Below, piece by piece: positions 1-12,253 of a stretch of 64,000 nucleotides of DNA (position 1 is its first letter; every line of letters starts with the position of its first letter). Origin of the DNA: Nageia nagi (Eukaryota; Pinophyta); contig JBITNC010000001.1 in NCBI GenBank assembly GCA_050084985.1, positions 193,068,001 through 193,132,000 on the forward strand, read 5' to 3'. The translations under genes were made by a program, and so were the position numbers. The notes under the pieces were generated by a model, which had not been told where the DNA came from, searched no databases, and was given only the letters and a program-made list of their open reading frames with translations.

Positions 1-344
1 TCATTACCCTCTTCATTTGGATCTCCTAGTGATCTATCAGAGTGAGCTCTATCAAGGGGAGTGGGAAGTGCCAAACAAAGTTTAGGTAAGCCACCAAATT
101 TTACAATGTAACTACCCATTTTTTTTTTTGAAGGTGGTTAATGTTTATAGTTCTTATGAACTACCATTATATTACATTTTAGGTCAGTTCATTACCACCA
201 TAAAAAATCACCTTATATATTCATAAAATGACAATTCTAAATAACTTATCAAAAATACCATTTATCGTAATATAAAATGGCAATTTTAAGCCATCATTAG
301 GTAACCATTGTAAATTAGTTATCTTAGAAGCCCAATTTTGATAT
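1..344. other. Unassigned AT-rich sequence, possible transposon subterminal region
   Basis: No coding potential is visible. The stretch holds several short copies in both orientations of a word like ggtggtta or taccacc (near 75-95, 134-140 and 194-202). Scattered short inverted words of this kind are common in subterminal regions of CACTA transposons, and similar words occur near 22020-22230. No CACTA terminus is visible here, so the assignment is only a possibility. Confidence 0.25.
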
Positions 345-2490
345 AGTGTATTTGTAATGCTTCTATTCCTATTAAGGAATTCACAACCATAGCATAAAAT
401 GCAAAACCATTTTCAACTACTCTTTAAAGAATGTTCATACCTTCTTATAGAGATCTTGTGGTGGCACATGTTGAAAGAATGCTAGTAATGGCTACAAAAT
501 TTGGCTTTACATCTAAAAATTGCATCTACTTAAAAGTATTTAGATACTTTTTAGAAAACTAATTTTGTGCATATTGTGCAATCATTGCATTCCATGACAC
601 TGTGTTTAGATGTTATTAAGCAACTCTTAAGCCTTGTGTATTTTTCCAAATTTTGCATACATTCCTATCATGGCTCTCACAACCATAACATTTGATGCAA
701 AACCATTTTCAAATACTCTTTGATGGATGTCCATACCTTATTCTAGAGCTCCCATGGTGGAATATCCTAGAAGAATGTTGGAAATGGTTACAAATTTTAG
801 ATTTACATCTAATAATTACATCATATTAACAATCTCTAGAGCCTTTTTAGCAAACCAATTTTGTGCAAAGTTTACAATCATTGTATTCCATGAAATTTTA
901 TCTACATCTTGTTAAACAATTCTTAGGCCTTATGTATTCTTCCATATTTTACATACATTCCTATCAAGGCTTTCAAAACCATAATATTCAATGGAAAACC
1001 ATTTTCAACTACTCTTTGAAAGATGTCCATACCTTCTTCTAGAGCTCTTGTGATGGCACATGCTAGAAGAATGTTGGAAAAGGTTATAGAGTTTGGCTTT
1101 ACATCTGATAATTTTATTTGCTTAAAAGTATCTAGAGCCTTTTAACAAAAATAATTTTGTACATATCCTATGATCAATTTTTTTTCATAAAACTATCTCT
1201 GCATCTTGCTAAATAATTTTTGATCCTTTTGTATTATTCAACATTTTGTATGCATGCCTATTAGGAGTTTCACAACCATAATATTTAATGTAAAACCATT
1301 TTTAACTACTCTTTGACAAATGTCCATACCTTCTTCTAAAGCTCCCATGGTGGCACATGCTGGAATAATGTTGGAAAAGGTTACAAATTTTGGCTTTACA
1401 TCTAATAATTGCATTTGCTTAAAAGTATTTAGAGCCTTTCAGAAAACCAATTTTATGCATATTTTATGATCCTTACATTCAATGAAATTGTATCTGCATC
1501 TTGTTATACAATTCTCAAGCCTTGTGTATTCTTCCATATTTTGCATAATTTATATCAAGGATTTCACAACCATAACATTTGTTATAAAATCATTTTCAAC
1601 TACTCTTTGATGGATGTTCGTACCTTATTCTAGAGTTCCCATGGTGGCACATGCTAGAAGAATGCTAATAAAGGATACAAAGTTTGGATTTACCTCTGAT
1701 AATTGAATTTGCTTAAAAGTATTTGGAGCCTTTTGATAAAACTAATTTTGTGCATATCCTACGATCATTACATTCCATGAAACTATCTTTACATCTTGTT
1801 AAATAATTATCATTCCTTGTGTATTCTCCCATATTTTACACACATGGCTATCAAGGCTTTCACAACCACAACATTCAATGTAAAACCATTTTCAATGACT
1901 CTTTGAAATGTGTCAATACTTTCTTCTAGATATCCCATGGTAGCACATGCTAGAAGAATGTTGATAAAGGTTATAGAGTTTGGATTTACATCTAAAAATT
2001 ATATCTGCTTAAAAGTCTCTAGAGCTTTTTAGAAAACTAATTTTGTGCATATCCTATGATCATTACATTCCATGAAACTATATCTACATCTTGTTATATA
2101 TTTTGCAAGCCATGTGTATTGTTACATATTTTGAATAGATGCTTATTAGGGCTTTCACAACCATAATATTTGATGCAAAACTACTTTCAACTACTCTTTG
2201 ACCAATGTACATACCTTCTTCTAGAGCTCTCATGGTAGCAAATGATGGAAGAATATTAGCAAAGGTTACAGAGTTTAGATTTACATATGATAATTGCATC
2301 TACTTAAAAGTATCTAGATCCTTTTCAAAAAAACCAATTTTATGCATATCATGTGATCATTTCATTCCATGAAAATTTTTCTGTATCTTACATCTTATTA
2401 AACAATTCTTAGGCCTTATATATTCTTCCATATTTTACATACATTCCTATCAAAGAATTTTAACCATAATTTTCTATACAAAAATGTATT
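345..2490 (-). pseudogene. PPR (pentatricopeptide repeat, PLS type) tandem-array pseudogene
   Basis: On the minus strand about seven tandem units of about 296 bp (roughly 99 codons, three PPR motifs each) can be followed. The landmark 'ttcaactactcttt' recurs near 411, 707, 1003, 1300, 1594, 1890 and 2185. The best preserved unit (2084-2299) reads as a PPR protein: NSVTFANILPSFA, ALEEGM, then VKALISIYSKY, and further on QDVDIVSWNVMIIGYAQN. PPR proteins of this class bind organellar RNA and take part in editing or processing. Here every unit has stops and frameshifts, and no start codon, transit peptide or E/DYW domain is seen, so it is a dead array. Units resemble each other more than PPR motifs within one protein normally do, suggesting tandem amplification of a PLS triplet. 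Family assignment is firm; function is lost. Confidence 0.85.
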
Positions 2491-2767
2491 TCTCAATGAT
2501 TGTGTATACTTGTAGTTGAAAATTACCATGACTAGAGCTTCCCACAAAAAACAAAAAAAGAAAAATACAATTGCTATCAAAAGATCTCTCAAAAAAATAA
2601 GAATCCAATGACCTCGACCATTAGAATATGACAAAGTGACATGATTGATGAAGCTGAAAAAGATGTAGGTCATAACATAACTAAATCTAATGGGAAGAAT
2701 GTTGTAAATGATAATGGTTTTGACAATGAGTTTAGTAATGAGTTTGACAATGTTATGGGCAATTACG

Positions 2768-2870
2768 GTGATGATGCTTTTCACAATGAGGGTGATAATG
2801 CTTTGTACAATGAGGGTGATAATGATTTGGAAAATGAGAATAATGCTTTGCGTAATGAGTATGAAAATGC
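2768..2870 (+). repeat. Short imperfect tandem repeats encoding Asn-Glu-Gly-Asp-Asn
   Basis: An 18-24-bp unit like 'aatgagggtgataatgc' is repeated about four to five times inside the N-terminal part of the transposase gene. It encodes runs such as HNEGDNALYNEGDN. Such acidic low-complexity leaders are tolerated in disordered parts of transposases. Confidence 0.6.
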
Positions 2871-3662
2871 TAATATACATGTTGATGCCATACCATCACA
2901 TACTTGGAGATATAAAAATAAAAAAAAATGAGTAGTCCCATAAGATTAACATTTAAAATGACCAACATAGATAATATGGGTATCAAGATCAATCTATTTG
3001 GATAGGCCATTAGATATAATGTCAAGCACTTTTCATCTTTTTTGGGGTAGTAGCAAGGGAGCTTATCCTTAGAACCTATAAATACTAGAAAGTAGTCCCA
3101 ATAGTTGTTAAAAATAAGTGTTAGGCAATGGTTAAGGTAACTTAGTAGCCAACAGATTTCATAGTGTCCACTTTTGAATACTTATGTAAATGCTATAATC
3201 TAATAACATAATGGTTTGATGTAGAAAAAGTGTAATGTTACAGATAACATAAATAAATGGATGATGTTGACCATTTTAAAATTATTGCATGATAATAAAT
3301 ATTAATTGGTGAATTTCTTTATGATAAGTATGACAATGATATAGATAGAATTGCTAATCCCCATCTCGTGTACCAATAGAAGATTGGGAATCCTTTGTAA
3401 AAATTAAGAGAAATAATGACTTTGAGGTAAATACTAGCCATTATGTTATGGTAGTTCATATAATTATTATGTTCATGTGAGTTTTATAGTTCATATTGCT
3501 CTTCCTAATGAATTATTATATTGTTTATTTTATTGTTTTGTAGATGAATAGGAAAAGGAATAAATACAATGGATCTCAACAACATATCATGCACACTATT
3601 CATCAAAAAATATTTGCTCAATTAGAGTACGAAATGATATTATATCAAACTCATCTATTATA

Positions 3663-4162
3663 TGTTGGAATGTATAATGCATTATTGTAAAGGTTTGTAT
3701 TAATTCTCTTTGTAAATTCACTAATACTTAAGGGTATTATTAGATACCTTAAGTATTTAAGTGAATGTGATAATGTACCTTGTCCTACACTCCATGTCAT
3801 GAGCATGCCCCTTGGGTAAAAGGGAGTTGCATGTCATGCCTTTGTACATTGGATAAAAGGGTGATCCAAAGAGGGATTTTGGCCTATAAATAAAAGGCTC
3901 CCTTTTTATGATCACATACCAATTTGTGGATAAATTTATGCTAGAGGATAGTGTTTAGGAGATGAGAATAGGAGAATTGTAATAGGTTCATATTTGTGAA
4001 TGAAGTAAGATCTAGTTAGTGGATGTACTCCTAGTTGGAGGAAACACTTTATCTCTTGAGTTATCTTTGTGAGATTGTCTTATTTGAGTTATCTTTATGT
4101 CAGTTTGAGCTTCCATAAGATCTTGGTAGTTTAGGAATTAAGTGTTAGTGTTAGTTTCTTCA
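3663..4162 (+). repeat. Copia-A 5' LTR
   Basis: 500 bp, TGTTGGAATG at the start and TTCTTCA at the end. Matches 11762-12253 along its whole length. It is preceded by TTATA, the target duplication. Confidence 0.92.
3885..3892 (+). promoter_or_regulatory. TATA box in copia-A 5' LTR
   Basis: TATAAATA within a context ggccTATAAATA that is conserved in all four LTRs of this family except for point changes (also 11975-11982 and 50159-50166). It is the probable core promoter that starts the genomic RNA. Confidence 0.6.
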
Positions 4163-4164
4163 AT

Positions 4165-4177
4165 TTGATATCAGAGC
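4165..4177 (+). other. Copia-A primer-binding site
   Basis: TTGATATCAGAGC, two bases after the LTR end. The usual plant copia site complementary to initiator tRNA-Met is TGGTATCAGAGC, so one or two bases have changed. Confidence 0.75.
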
Positions 4178-7114
4178 TTAGTGTGGAGGCTCTTGTTCAA
4201 CATATTTGAGATTCCTCATCCTTATTCAACTTGGAAGTATTCTTATTTCACCTACAACCTTGTAAGGTAAAACTTTGAGAAGGTATACTTTTTTTTTCCT
4301 TCTTAGATTACTACATGATACTAACATTTTTTTTGTTAGTTGCCTTTGCTTAATATAACAATATATTATTGTTACAATTTATTACATACTAACCCTTATG
4401 TTAGTTGCAATTCTTGGTGAAATTTGCATATATTTTAGCAATAATTTTTTTCTTATGAGAATTTACTAAATTTTGCGATAGTATAAAATTGCATTTTTTT
4501 TACTTATCTCTTGTATAGAAATATTAAAATTTGCAATTTTTTACTCCAAAAAAAATGTACAAGTTAGTATTCAATTTTATTGCTCTCAATATGTTGTTGA
4601 AAAATAGAAGGAAATTGTTTTTGTCCAAAAGTTAATTTCTTTACAAAAAACAAATTTCTCACTACATTATAGGTCATTTTTTTTCAAAGGGGAGGGCGAA
4701 TGGAAAGCTTTTCGGATTTTTTTTTTATCTAGCCCAAAGCCTACTACAGTGCATAAAATATTTGCTTTACCTCCTTGGAAAGGCCTCCTCTCATGCTAAA
4801 TTCCTTTATAAAAAAATAAAAAATATTTACAGCCCCTTCACATGCTATAGTCTCCTCCAGTTTTGTGCCACAACCCCTAGTTTTGTGTTTTGACCATGCA
4901 AGGAGGGTGGCGATGTTATTTTGCCTGCACCTGGTCTCTTTGCACATGACCATCCCCATGCCTACCACTTGTGGTCATCCTTGGTATGCACCTACCACTT
5001 GTTATCCATATTTGTTGCCTCCTCATCACCAAACTTGTTTTTTTTTTTTTCCTCCATCATGATTGTTTTAATGATTTTGTCCAATGCACAAATAGTTCTT
5101 TGAGCCCTCCTACCTAATAGCCTTCCTCCTCTCCATTTTTTTCCTCTTCCATGATTGTTATGATTATGGCATATCCACCTTCACTCCCCTCCAATCCCTT
5201 GTCTCTATGCAACCTATACTCCATCCTTGTTGCCCTAATGAAATGCCTCTTTTTTTTTCCCTTTTTTTTTCTCTTTCTCCTTAGCGTAGAGTAAAAGGGG
5301 GGGCTCATATTTAATGTTCCTTATTTTCTTACTTGAATTTAATGATCTAGTTGGTGCATTTTGTTTTTTTAATGCTTGCAAGAAAACTTATCATCATTCA
5401 ACTTCTTCCCTTTAATTGCTTGGAGTGGCATGAGGGTCATTTCCATCATTTAATTTCTTATAGAATTATAGATGGGTGGATGATGGCATATTTAATTACC
5501 CTTGATATTTTTTTTAAAGAGAAAAAGTCATCTTGTGGAGGTTAAACTTTTTATGCTTTAATTCCTTATATATTTAAATTAATAATTTCTTATTTGGGAA
5601 AGCTTCATTTAAATGTTAAAAAGGAATACATAATTTTATCACTTTATCTTCTTGTGTCAAAGTTAAAAATGTAAATTGTTTTAAACTTGACATTTAATTC
5701 TTAAGTGGAATTTATTAAATTGCCTAGAAGTATTGGTTGCTTTAGTTAACCTTTTTTAAATTGGCAAAAATATTTTTTGCAATTTCAAAGTACCTTCAAG
5801 TGCTTACATAGGAAAAGTGTTAATGTCTTAATATGACATATTTTGATAGGAATTACACTCTAAAGTAAACTAAGCATGTTATTATCATTTTATCTTAAGA
5901 TTTTTTTTTAGGTAAAAAGGGGGAATCTTTTGTGAATTTTTTACTTAAAATCCTTATACATACCTATCACTTAGAATTATTAATGGATACTTCTTAAGTA
6001 TTTTCTTTAAGTTCTTTTTGAATACTTATACAAATTAAGGAAATAATGCATGCTAAGTATCTATCTTTATTCCTTATGCTAATTTAATTGAACTTGTGCA
6101 AACTTGGAAATGATAAATGCTTATTACTTAACTTTTTGAATGATGCATGCTCTTTACTTAATTTTTTAAGTTAAGTGATGCATATTACTTAGATGTTTAA
6201 GCTATGGGAATAATGCATGATTATTACTTAAATTTTTTAAGTTATGATGCATTTGATGACTCCCTAATTGTTTACTTTCTTGTGCAAAGTATGGAATGGA
6301 CTTGTGCAAATTAGCAATGATGTAAAGATATCCTTTAGGGGTTGGTAAACAAAACCCATTAGACTTTTAGGTTTCAAAATACAAATGGATGATGTTTCAT
6401 TTATGCAATTTACTTAATGTTTTACACTTTTGCTTTATTTACTTATGCAAAAATTGCAAACATTGATTGAACAACCCCTTAAAATGAACACAATCATACA
6501 TACATTCTACATCATGAATTATTTAGGGATCCATGAGGTGAGGACAGGAAGACTAGAGCCTTTAAGTATGATGATCCAAATGGTAAAAAGTACATGCTTA
6601 TTAATGCTCCTAATTCATATTTTGATCTAGATATAACTCCAATAGGTAGACAGGCATGTGTGTAGTGATACCACAAGTTTGTACATCCATTCAAGGATTA
6701 TCTTGATAACCTAGGAGGATAACTTGAAACCTAATCAAGATTAATAATTTGGCCAATCTAATAAATATCATAACTTTGGAAAATAGTAGGTACTCCTCCT
6801 TATCAGAGTATATTACTACCCAAGGTGAATAGGTTAAGGATTGGTAGTACCTAGGCTCCACATTATGAGCATCCAGGTGAAGGCCTAATTTTAGAGAAGA
6901 AACAAACCTCAATAATGTCATTCTACATATAAAATTCTTAGTATTTTAGTACATGGGATGTATATTTGAGTTGTAAAAATTTGATCTTGTGAAAAAAATC
7001 AAGCATGTCCTTGTTGTTAAATTTAACATATATTATTTACTTGGATTAAAATTAACATGTAATGTTGTTTTTTGAACCACATGCTTATTATTTATTCACA
7101 TTCATATATAGCAA
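4178..7114 (+). other. Copia-A long leader region
   Basis: Nearly 3 kb between PBS and gag without a recognisable gene. 4680-5330 is richer in pyrimidines and GC than the rest and carries short ORFs with no family likeness. 6290-6500 matches the leader of copia-D (about 52390-52600), for example the shared words 'gtaaagatatc' and 'ccccttaaaatgaacaca'. The middle part does not align clearly between the two copies, so it is either fast-changing or partly acquired. Confidence 0.6.
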
Positions 7115-8106
7115 ATGGGAGACACCTTTTTACCAAAACACATTCTTGATAGTTCCAAAATTATCATTTAGGAAGCTTGGATGAGAGCTGAATTGCAAGC
7201 AAAGAAGCTTTGGCAAACAATGAATGAAAACCTTTTTACTTGTACAAATGATAAGGCACTTGAGGCCTACAATATGAAGAATGAATTGGCAACCTCCATG
7301 ATTTTTCATGTAGTTTTAAATGATGTGCTTCTTATGATTTCAACCTCAACCTTAGAAAAGGAAGCTTAGGATAATATTAAGAAGATTTACCTTGGATCTA
7401 AGTTCTCAAGAAGGTTTATTATTCTACAAAAGTTGCTTTAATCTCATCAAGGGGAAGATGAAAATGTTTCCATTTACTTGAATAAAATCATTGATCGTAG
7501 GACCCAAATTATTGCTTGAGGGTGCAATTGGATCAATGATGAGTTCATGGTCTTAATAATTCTTCAAAACCTTTTTTCAAAATTTGGTAACTTTGTGATT
7601 GTTATTGAGACTAGGCTTGATGATGATGAAGGAGTCTTCTCCCTTGAAAACCTTTCTAGGCTCTTTTTGAAGCATAAAAAAATATTAACAAAAAGGTGTT
7701 GATTTATTCTCCAAAGGATAATAACATTGCTCTAGAAGAAACCAAAACTCCTTTCAAGGAGAATTTCAATCATAATAAAAAATATTATCCTTCTTCCTCC
7801 AAAAGATTTGAAAAAAGGGGTAATCATGGTAACAATGGCAATCATGGCAACAATGAAAACAACAATTTCTTCAAGCTAAGAGATGGAAAAGGCAAGGCAA
7901 AAAAAGTAAATTCCAAGGCAAATTTTGATAGAAATTATAACTTTTGTGGTATCCATGGTCACAAAGAAACTAATTGTTACAAAAAGAAAAGAGAGGAAAA
8001 GAATAAGGGTAATGGAAATGTAAATAACTTCAAAAGGAAGAAGAATATAAAAGCTAGATTTGCTATTGCACTCTACTCCATATCTCACACTTTTTTATAT
8101 GATTAG
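7115..8106 (+). pseudogene. Copia-A gag (broken)
   Basis: Starts MGDTFLPKHILD at an ATG at 7115 and reads as a copia-type Gag (UBN2/retrotran_gag_2 family), with several stops, for example in place of Gln at 7171. Near the C-terminus is a basic Asn/Lys-rich stretch and one zinc knuckle about 7936-7980, reading NFCGIHGHKETNC. The first Cys of the CX2CX4HX4C pattern is replaced by Tyr. Gag normally forms the particle and binds RNA. The related copy in copia-D has lost the second Cys instead. Confidence 0.82.
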
Positions 8107-11010
8107 ACTATTAACTCTATTGCACTAATCACCTATGCTTTAAAAAAGATAAGTTTGAAAATTTCCACAAGTATAGAAAAGATGCAGTTGTGATAGGTGA
8201 TAATTTTATACTTGAAGTCCAAGGAATTAGGAGCATGTTGATTCATGAAAAAGTTATTGAAAATGTGCTCTATGTTCTTAAGCTTAGATTTAACCTTCTC
8301 TCTATGATCCAAGTTATAAGGAAATGGTACTTGTTTGAGTTTTACTCTCAATCCTAGTGCATTAAGAAAGGACTTACCACATTGGTTAAGGAGTTAATGA
8401 AAGATGATCTCTACATTATAGATCAAGTTCCAACAAAGATGTGTCTTGATACAAATGTGTGTTCCAGAGGCAATATTTGGCACTAATGTTTAGGAAATTT
8501 TAATCACAAAAGTATTCAAGTCATGAATGATCGAGAAATTATGGAAGGTTTTCCTTCAATTTCACCTTTAATTGGTCTATGTGAGAAGTGCATCCTTGGT
8601 AAGATGAATAGATAAAGGTTCGAAAAAGATAAGCCAACAAGAGCATCTCAATCTCTTCAACTTATGTATTCAGATTTGATGGGTCCATTTTAGACTAAGT
8701 CACTTGGAGGAGCATCTTACATCTTAACCTTCATCGATGATTTTAGTAGGATGACATTTGGCTATCTTCTTGAGCACAAGGATAAAAATTTTAAGAGTTT
8801 TAAGAATTTTAAGGCCTTAATTGAAATTCAAACTAACCTTAAAATTAAAATTTTAAGATTAGATAATGAGGGAGAATATAATAGCAATGAGTTCAATGTC
8901 TATTGTGCTTAGTATGGAATCAAGAGGTAGTTTACAATTCGATACACTCCTCAGTAGAACGGTGTTATCGAAAGAAAAAATAGGATAATTATGGAGATGG
9001 CTAGATGCATGTTGGGTAACCTTCCTAATTTCTTGTGGGGTGAAGCTGTGAGCACTACTATTTACACCTTGAATAGGTGTCTCACAAATGCCATTTAGGG
9101 TAAAACTCCTTTTGATGCATGGTGAGGAAGAAAACCTTTCTTACCTTAGGGTGTTTGGTTGTGAAGATTTCTCCTACATTATTTTTGAGAAAAGAAAAAT
9201 GTTAGATAAAAGATCTGAAAATGCATCTTTGTGGGTTATGATAGTCAACATAGAGTTTACAAGCTCTAATCTCCATCCTATAAAGGAATTTTTATTTCTA
9301 GATATGTAAATTTCAATGAAATTCTTAAAGAACCTACTTCTAATGAGGATGTTAATGATCTAGATGAATCATCAGATGCACCTAACTGGTTAGATATTGA
9401 TGTAGATAAATCACCTCAAGAGCAAAATTCTCCAACACAAAGGGTAACAAGGAGCATGACCTTGAACAAATCTTTATTTGCCAAAATTAAAAACAAGAAT
9501 GAGCCCTCATATTTAAAATATGATTCTAATCATGAGTGCTAGATAGAAGCTATGAAAGTGGAGTATGAGGCACTTATGAAAAATGAAACTTGGAACTTAG
9601 TTCCTTATCCCAATGAGAATAATATGATTAGCAATAAGTGGATCTACAAGGTCAAGTTCAATTTAGTTGGAGATATTGATAAATACAAGGAAAGGTTAGT
9701 AGCCAAAGGTTTTGATCATAAATACAATGTAGATTATGATAAAACCTTTTCTCCTATGGAAAATATGTCTATTATTAGGATAATCTTTTCTCTTTCAATA
9801 GCTCAAAGATGGAAAGTTTTTCAACTTGATGTTAAGAATGCATTTCTCAATGGTGAAGTAGATGTGAAAATTTTTATGAATCAACCAAAAGGGTTTATTA
9901 TGGAAGGTAAAGAGTCTTTTGTGTGCATGCTAAAGTCATTATATGGAATTAAGCAAGCATCTAGAGCTTGGTACAAGAAGATTTCAAGGTAATTTATAGA
10001 CATTAGATTCTTCAAATGTTTTTTAACTCTGATCTATATGTGCTCAATCAAGAAAAAGATATCTTCTTGATTCTCCTTTATGTGTATGATCTTTTAATTA
10101 CTAAGAATAATGATAAAATCATTCAAGAGTGCATATCCAAACTCAAGGCAACATTTGAAATGATTGATCTTAGTCTCTTGCACTAATATCTTGGAATGCA
10201 AGTGTATCAATACAAGGAATATACCTATCTTAATCAATCCAAGTATACATTATACATCTTGTAAAAGTTTAGAATGAAGGAGTGTAGATATGCTATGATG
10301 TTAGTCTCTCCCAGAATCACCGTGTCCCTTACCTCCAACTCTTGGTTGGTTGATGCTAAATCTTACAAGTAATTAATTGGTAGTCATCTATATTTAACTA
10401 TTTCTAGGCTAGATATTGCATTTGCAATGCAGTTGATGGTACAATTCATGCAAAAACCATATGCTAAGCAAGTCTTGAGGTATGTTGCAAGGATCAAGGA
10501 TCTTGCTCTTAAGTATTCTAAGTTGCCCTCATTTTTTGTGTCAAGGTTCTCAAATTATGACTATGGAAGCATAGAGATGACATGAATTCAACCTCTACAT
10601 ATGTTTTTAGCATTGGTTTAGGTGCTATATCTTAAAATTTTAAGAAGTAGCCTACTATTTTTCTTTCCACCATAGAAGCTGAATACCATGCCATGTCTAT
10701 TGCAACCTAGGAAGCTATTTGGCTTAGGCATATTTTGAAAGAAATTGGGTATGAGCAAGTTGGCTCATATCTAATTTCTTCAAATAATTAGTTAGCTATT
10801 TCTTTGGCTAAGAATCTTATGTTCTATTAGAGAATAAAACATGTAAAAATCCAAGCCCATTTCATCAGGAAAAAAGTTCTTGATGGCATCATACACTTGG
10901 AGTATTTTCCATCAACCTTTAACTCCATTGATTTGTTCACCAAGCCCCTTTCTAAAGTTTAATTATGTAAGCTTAGGTATGCTATTGGTTTGGTAAAGTC
11001 TCCCCCAAGG
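8107..11010 (+). pseudogene. Copia-A pol: protease, integrase, RT, RNase H (broken)
   Basis: Integrase fragments lie at about 8460-9310: a GAG-pre-integrase/HHCC zone near 8480-8600, LTFIDDFSRM near 8727, and the region around PQ*NGV near 8951 with a stop for Gln. The RT N-terminal half is open for 146 codons at 9552-9992, with FQLDVKNAFLNGEV and KSLYGIKQASRAWYKK. The catalytic motif at 10079-10090 reads YVYD, not YVDD. The RNase H tail at about 10540-10960 includes the FTKPLSK block near the end. Many in-frame stops replace Gln (CAA/CAG). All catalytic modules are present in relic form, so the element was once autonomous. Confidence 0.85.
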
Positions 11011-11752
11011 GGACTAAAGTTTGAATTCTTATGTTAAATTCATATTTGTGATGACAACTTCACCCCTAGGAGGATTTTTTGCTATATAATGTTGATTTTT
11101 TTATGCACCTTTGTGGTAAGTTTGCTCTACATGAGGAACTTATTGTACAATTATTTGAAAAAAATATTGGCCAATCTAGCATTGTTCAATTATCCATGTG
11201 TGAGGAACTTGTATGTGTCTTTTGACACTGTTTAGTTATCCATATGTGATAAACTCATATGTGCATTTTATTTTTCCCTATTTGTAATGATAGTCAACAC
11301 ATATTTTATATACAGTAGGTGATAATAAGTTTTTGGCTGGCATATTCATGATGAATTATAGTGCACCATTGATTAGTTTATGATGGCATTATTTGATACA
11401 TATATCCTTGTTGATATGATTATGTTGCATCTAACTGATCTTATTATTTGAGCTACTTATGACTTGCAGGTTCTTTTGAGATTGTAGGTTACTTACTTTA
11501 GGTATGTAAGTTCATGGAGAATCATCATGACTTCTAGTTGGATGACTACTTTATGTACATTAAAATAAATTATGGTCAATGATTGCATTGTAAACCATTT
11601 GTTAAAATGGTAAAATAGTGAGTCTCAAACTAGATCTTGCTTACTTCATAAATATGTAAAAAGTTCTCATCTCTAGTTGTATCTATTTTGAGGAGAACTC
11701 TATTACTTTCTCTTCTTCTTCTCTTTTATTCACTCTACCCCACTATTTCATT

Positions 11753-11761
11753 AAGAGGGAG
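11753..11761 (+). other. Copia-A polypurine tract
   Basis: AAGAGGGAG directly before the 3' LTR; the expected priming site for plus-strand DNA synthesis. Confidence 0.7.
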
Positions 11762-12253
11762 TGTTAGAATGTATAATGCATTATTGTAAAAGATTGTATT
11801 AATCCTATTTGTAAATTCACTAATACTTAAGGTTATTATTAGATACCTTAAGTATTTAAATGAATATGATAATGTAACTTGTCCTACACTCCATGTCATG
11901 AGAATGCCCCTTGGGTAAAAGGGAGTTGCATGTCATGCCTTTGTACATTGTATAACCAACGAAGGATTTTGGCCTATAAATAGAAGGCTCCCTCTTTGTG
12001 ATAACATACCAATTTATGGAGTAAAGTTATGCTAGAGGATAGTGTTTAAGAGATGAGAATAGGAGAATTGTAAGAGGTTCATATTTATGAATGAAGTAAG
12101 ATCTAGTTAGTGGATGTACTCCTAGTTGAAGGAACCACTTTATATATTGAGTTACCTTTGTGAGATTGTCTTATTTGAGTTATCTTGATGTTATTTTGAG
12201 CTTCCATAAGATCTAGGTAGTTTAGGAATTAAGTGTTAGTGTTAGTTCATTCA
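11762..12253 (+). repeat. Copia-A 3' LTR
   Basis: 492 bp, TGTTAGAATG to TTCATTCA, matching 3663-4162 apart from scattered substitutions and a short gap near 11951. Followed by the TTATA target duplication (12254-12258), after which the transposase exon resumes. Confidence 0.92.

Larger units (their letters stand above)
3663..12253 (+). mobile_element. Copia-A: full-length Ty1/copia LTR retrotransposon (8.59 kb)
   Basis: Two direct LTRs (3663-4162 and 11762-12253) start with TGTT, end with TTCA, and are flanked by a perfect 5-bp target duplication TTATA (3658-3662 and 12254-12258). A primer-binding site follows the left LTR and a polypurine tract precedes the right LTR. Gene order gag, protease, integrase, reverse transcriptase, RNase H marks Ty1/copia. 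The coding part is riddled with stops; the RT active site reads YVYD in place of YVDD. By eye the LTRs differ at roughly forty positions plus a small gap, so the insertion is old. The element lies in the second exon of an En/Spm transposase gene. A closely related copy, copia-D, occupies 49950-58647. Both have an unusually long leader of about 3 kb between the PBS and gag. Confidence 0.93.

Noticed and set aside
2416-2880. 154-codon minus-strand hydrophobic ORF
   Set aside because: It is antisense to the Asn/Asp-rich N-terminal part of the transposase; its Ile/Leu/Val repeats are the reverse reading of GAT/AAT codons.
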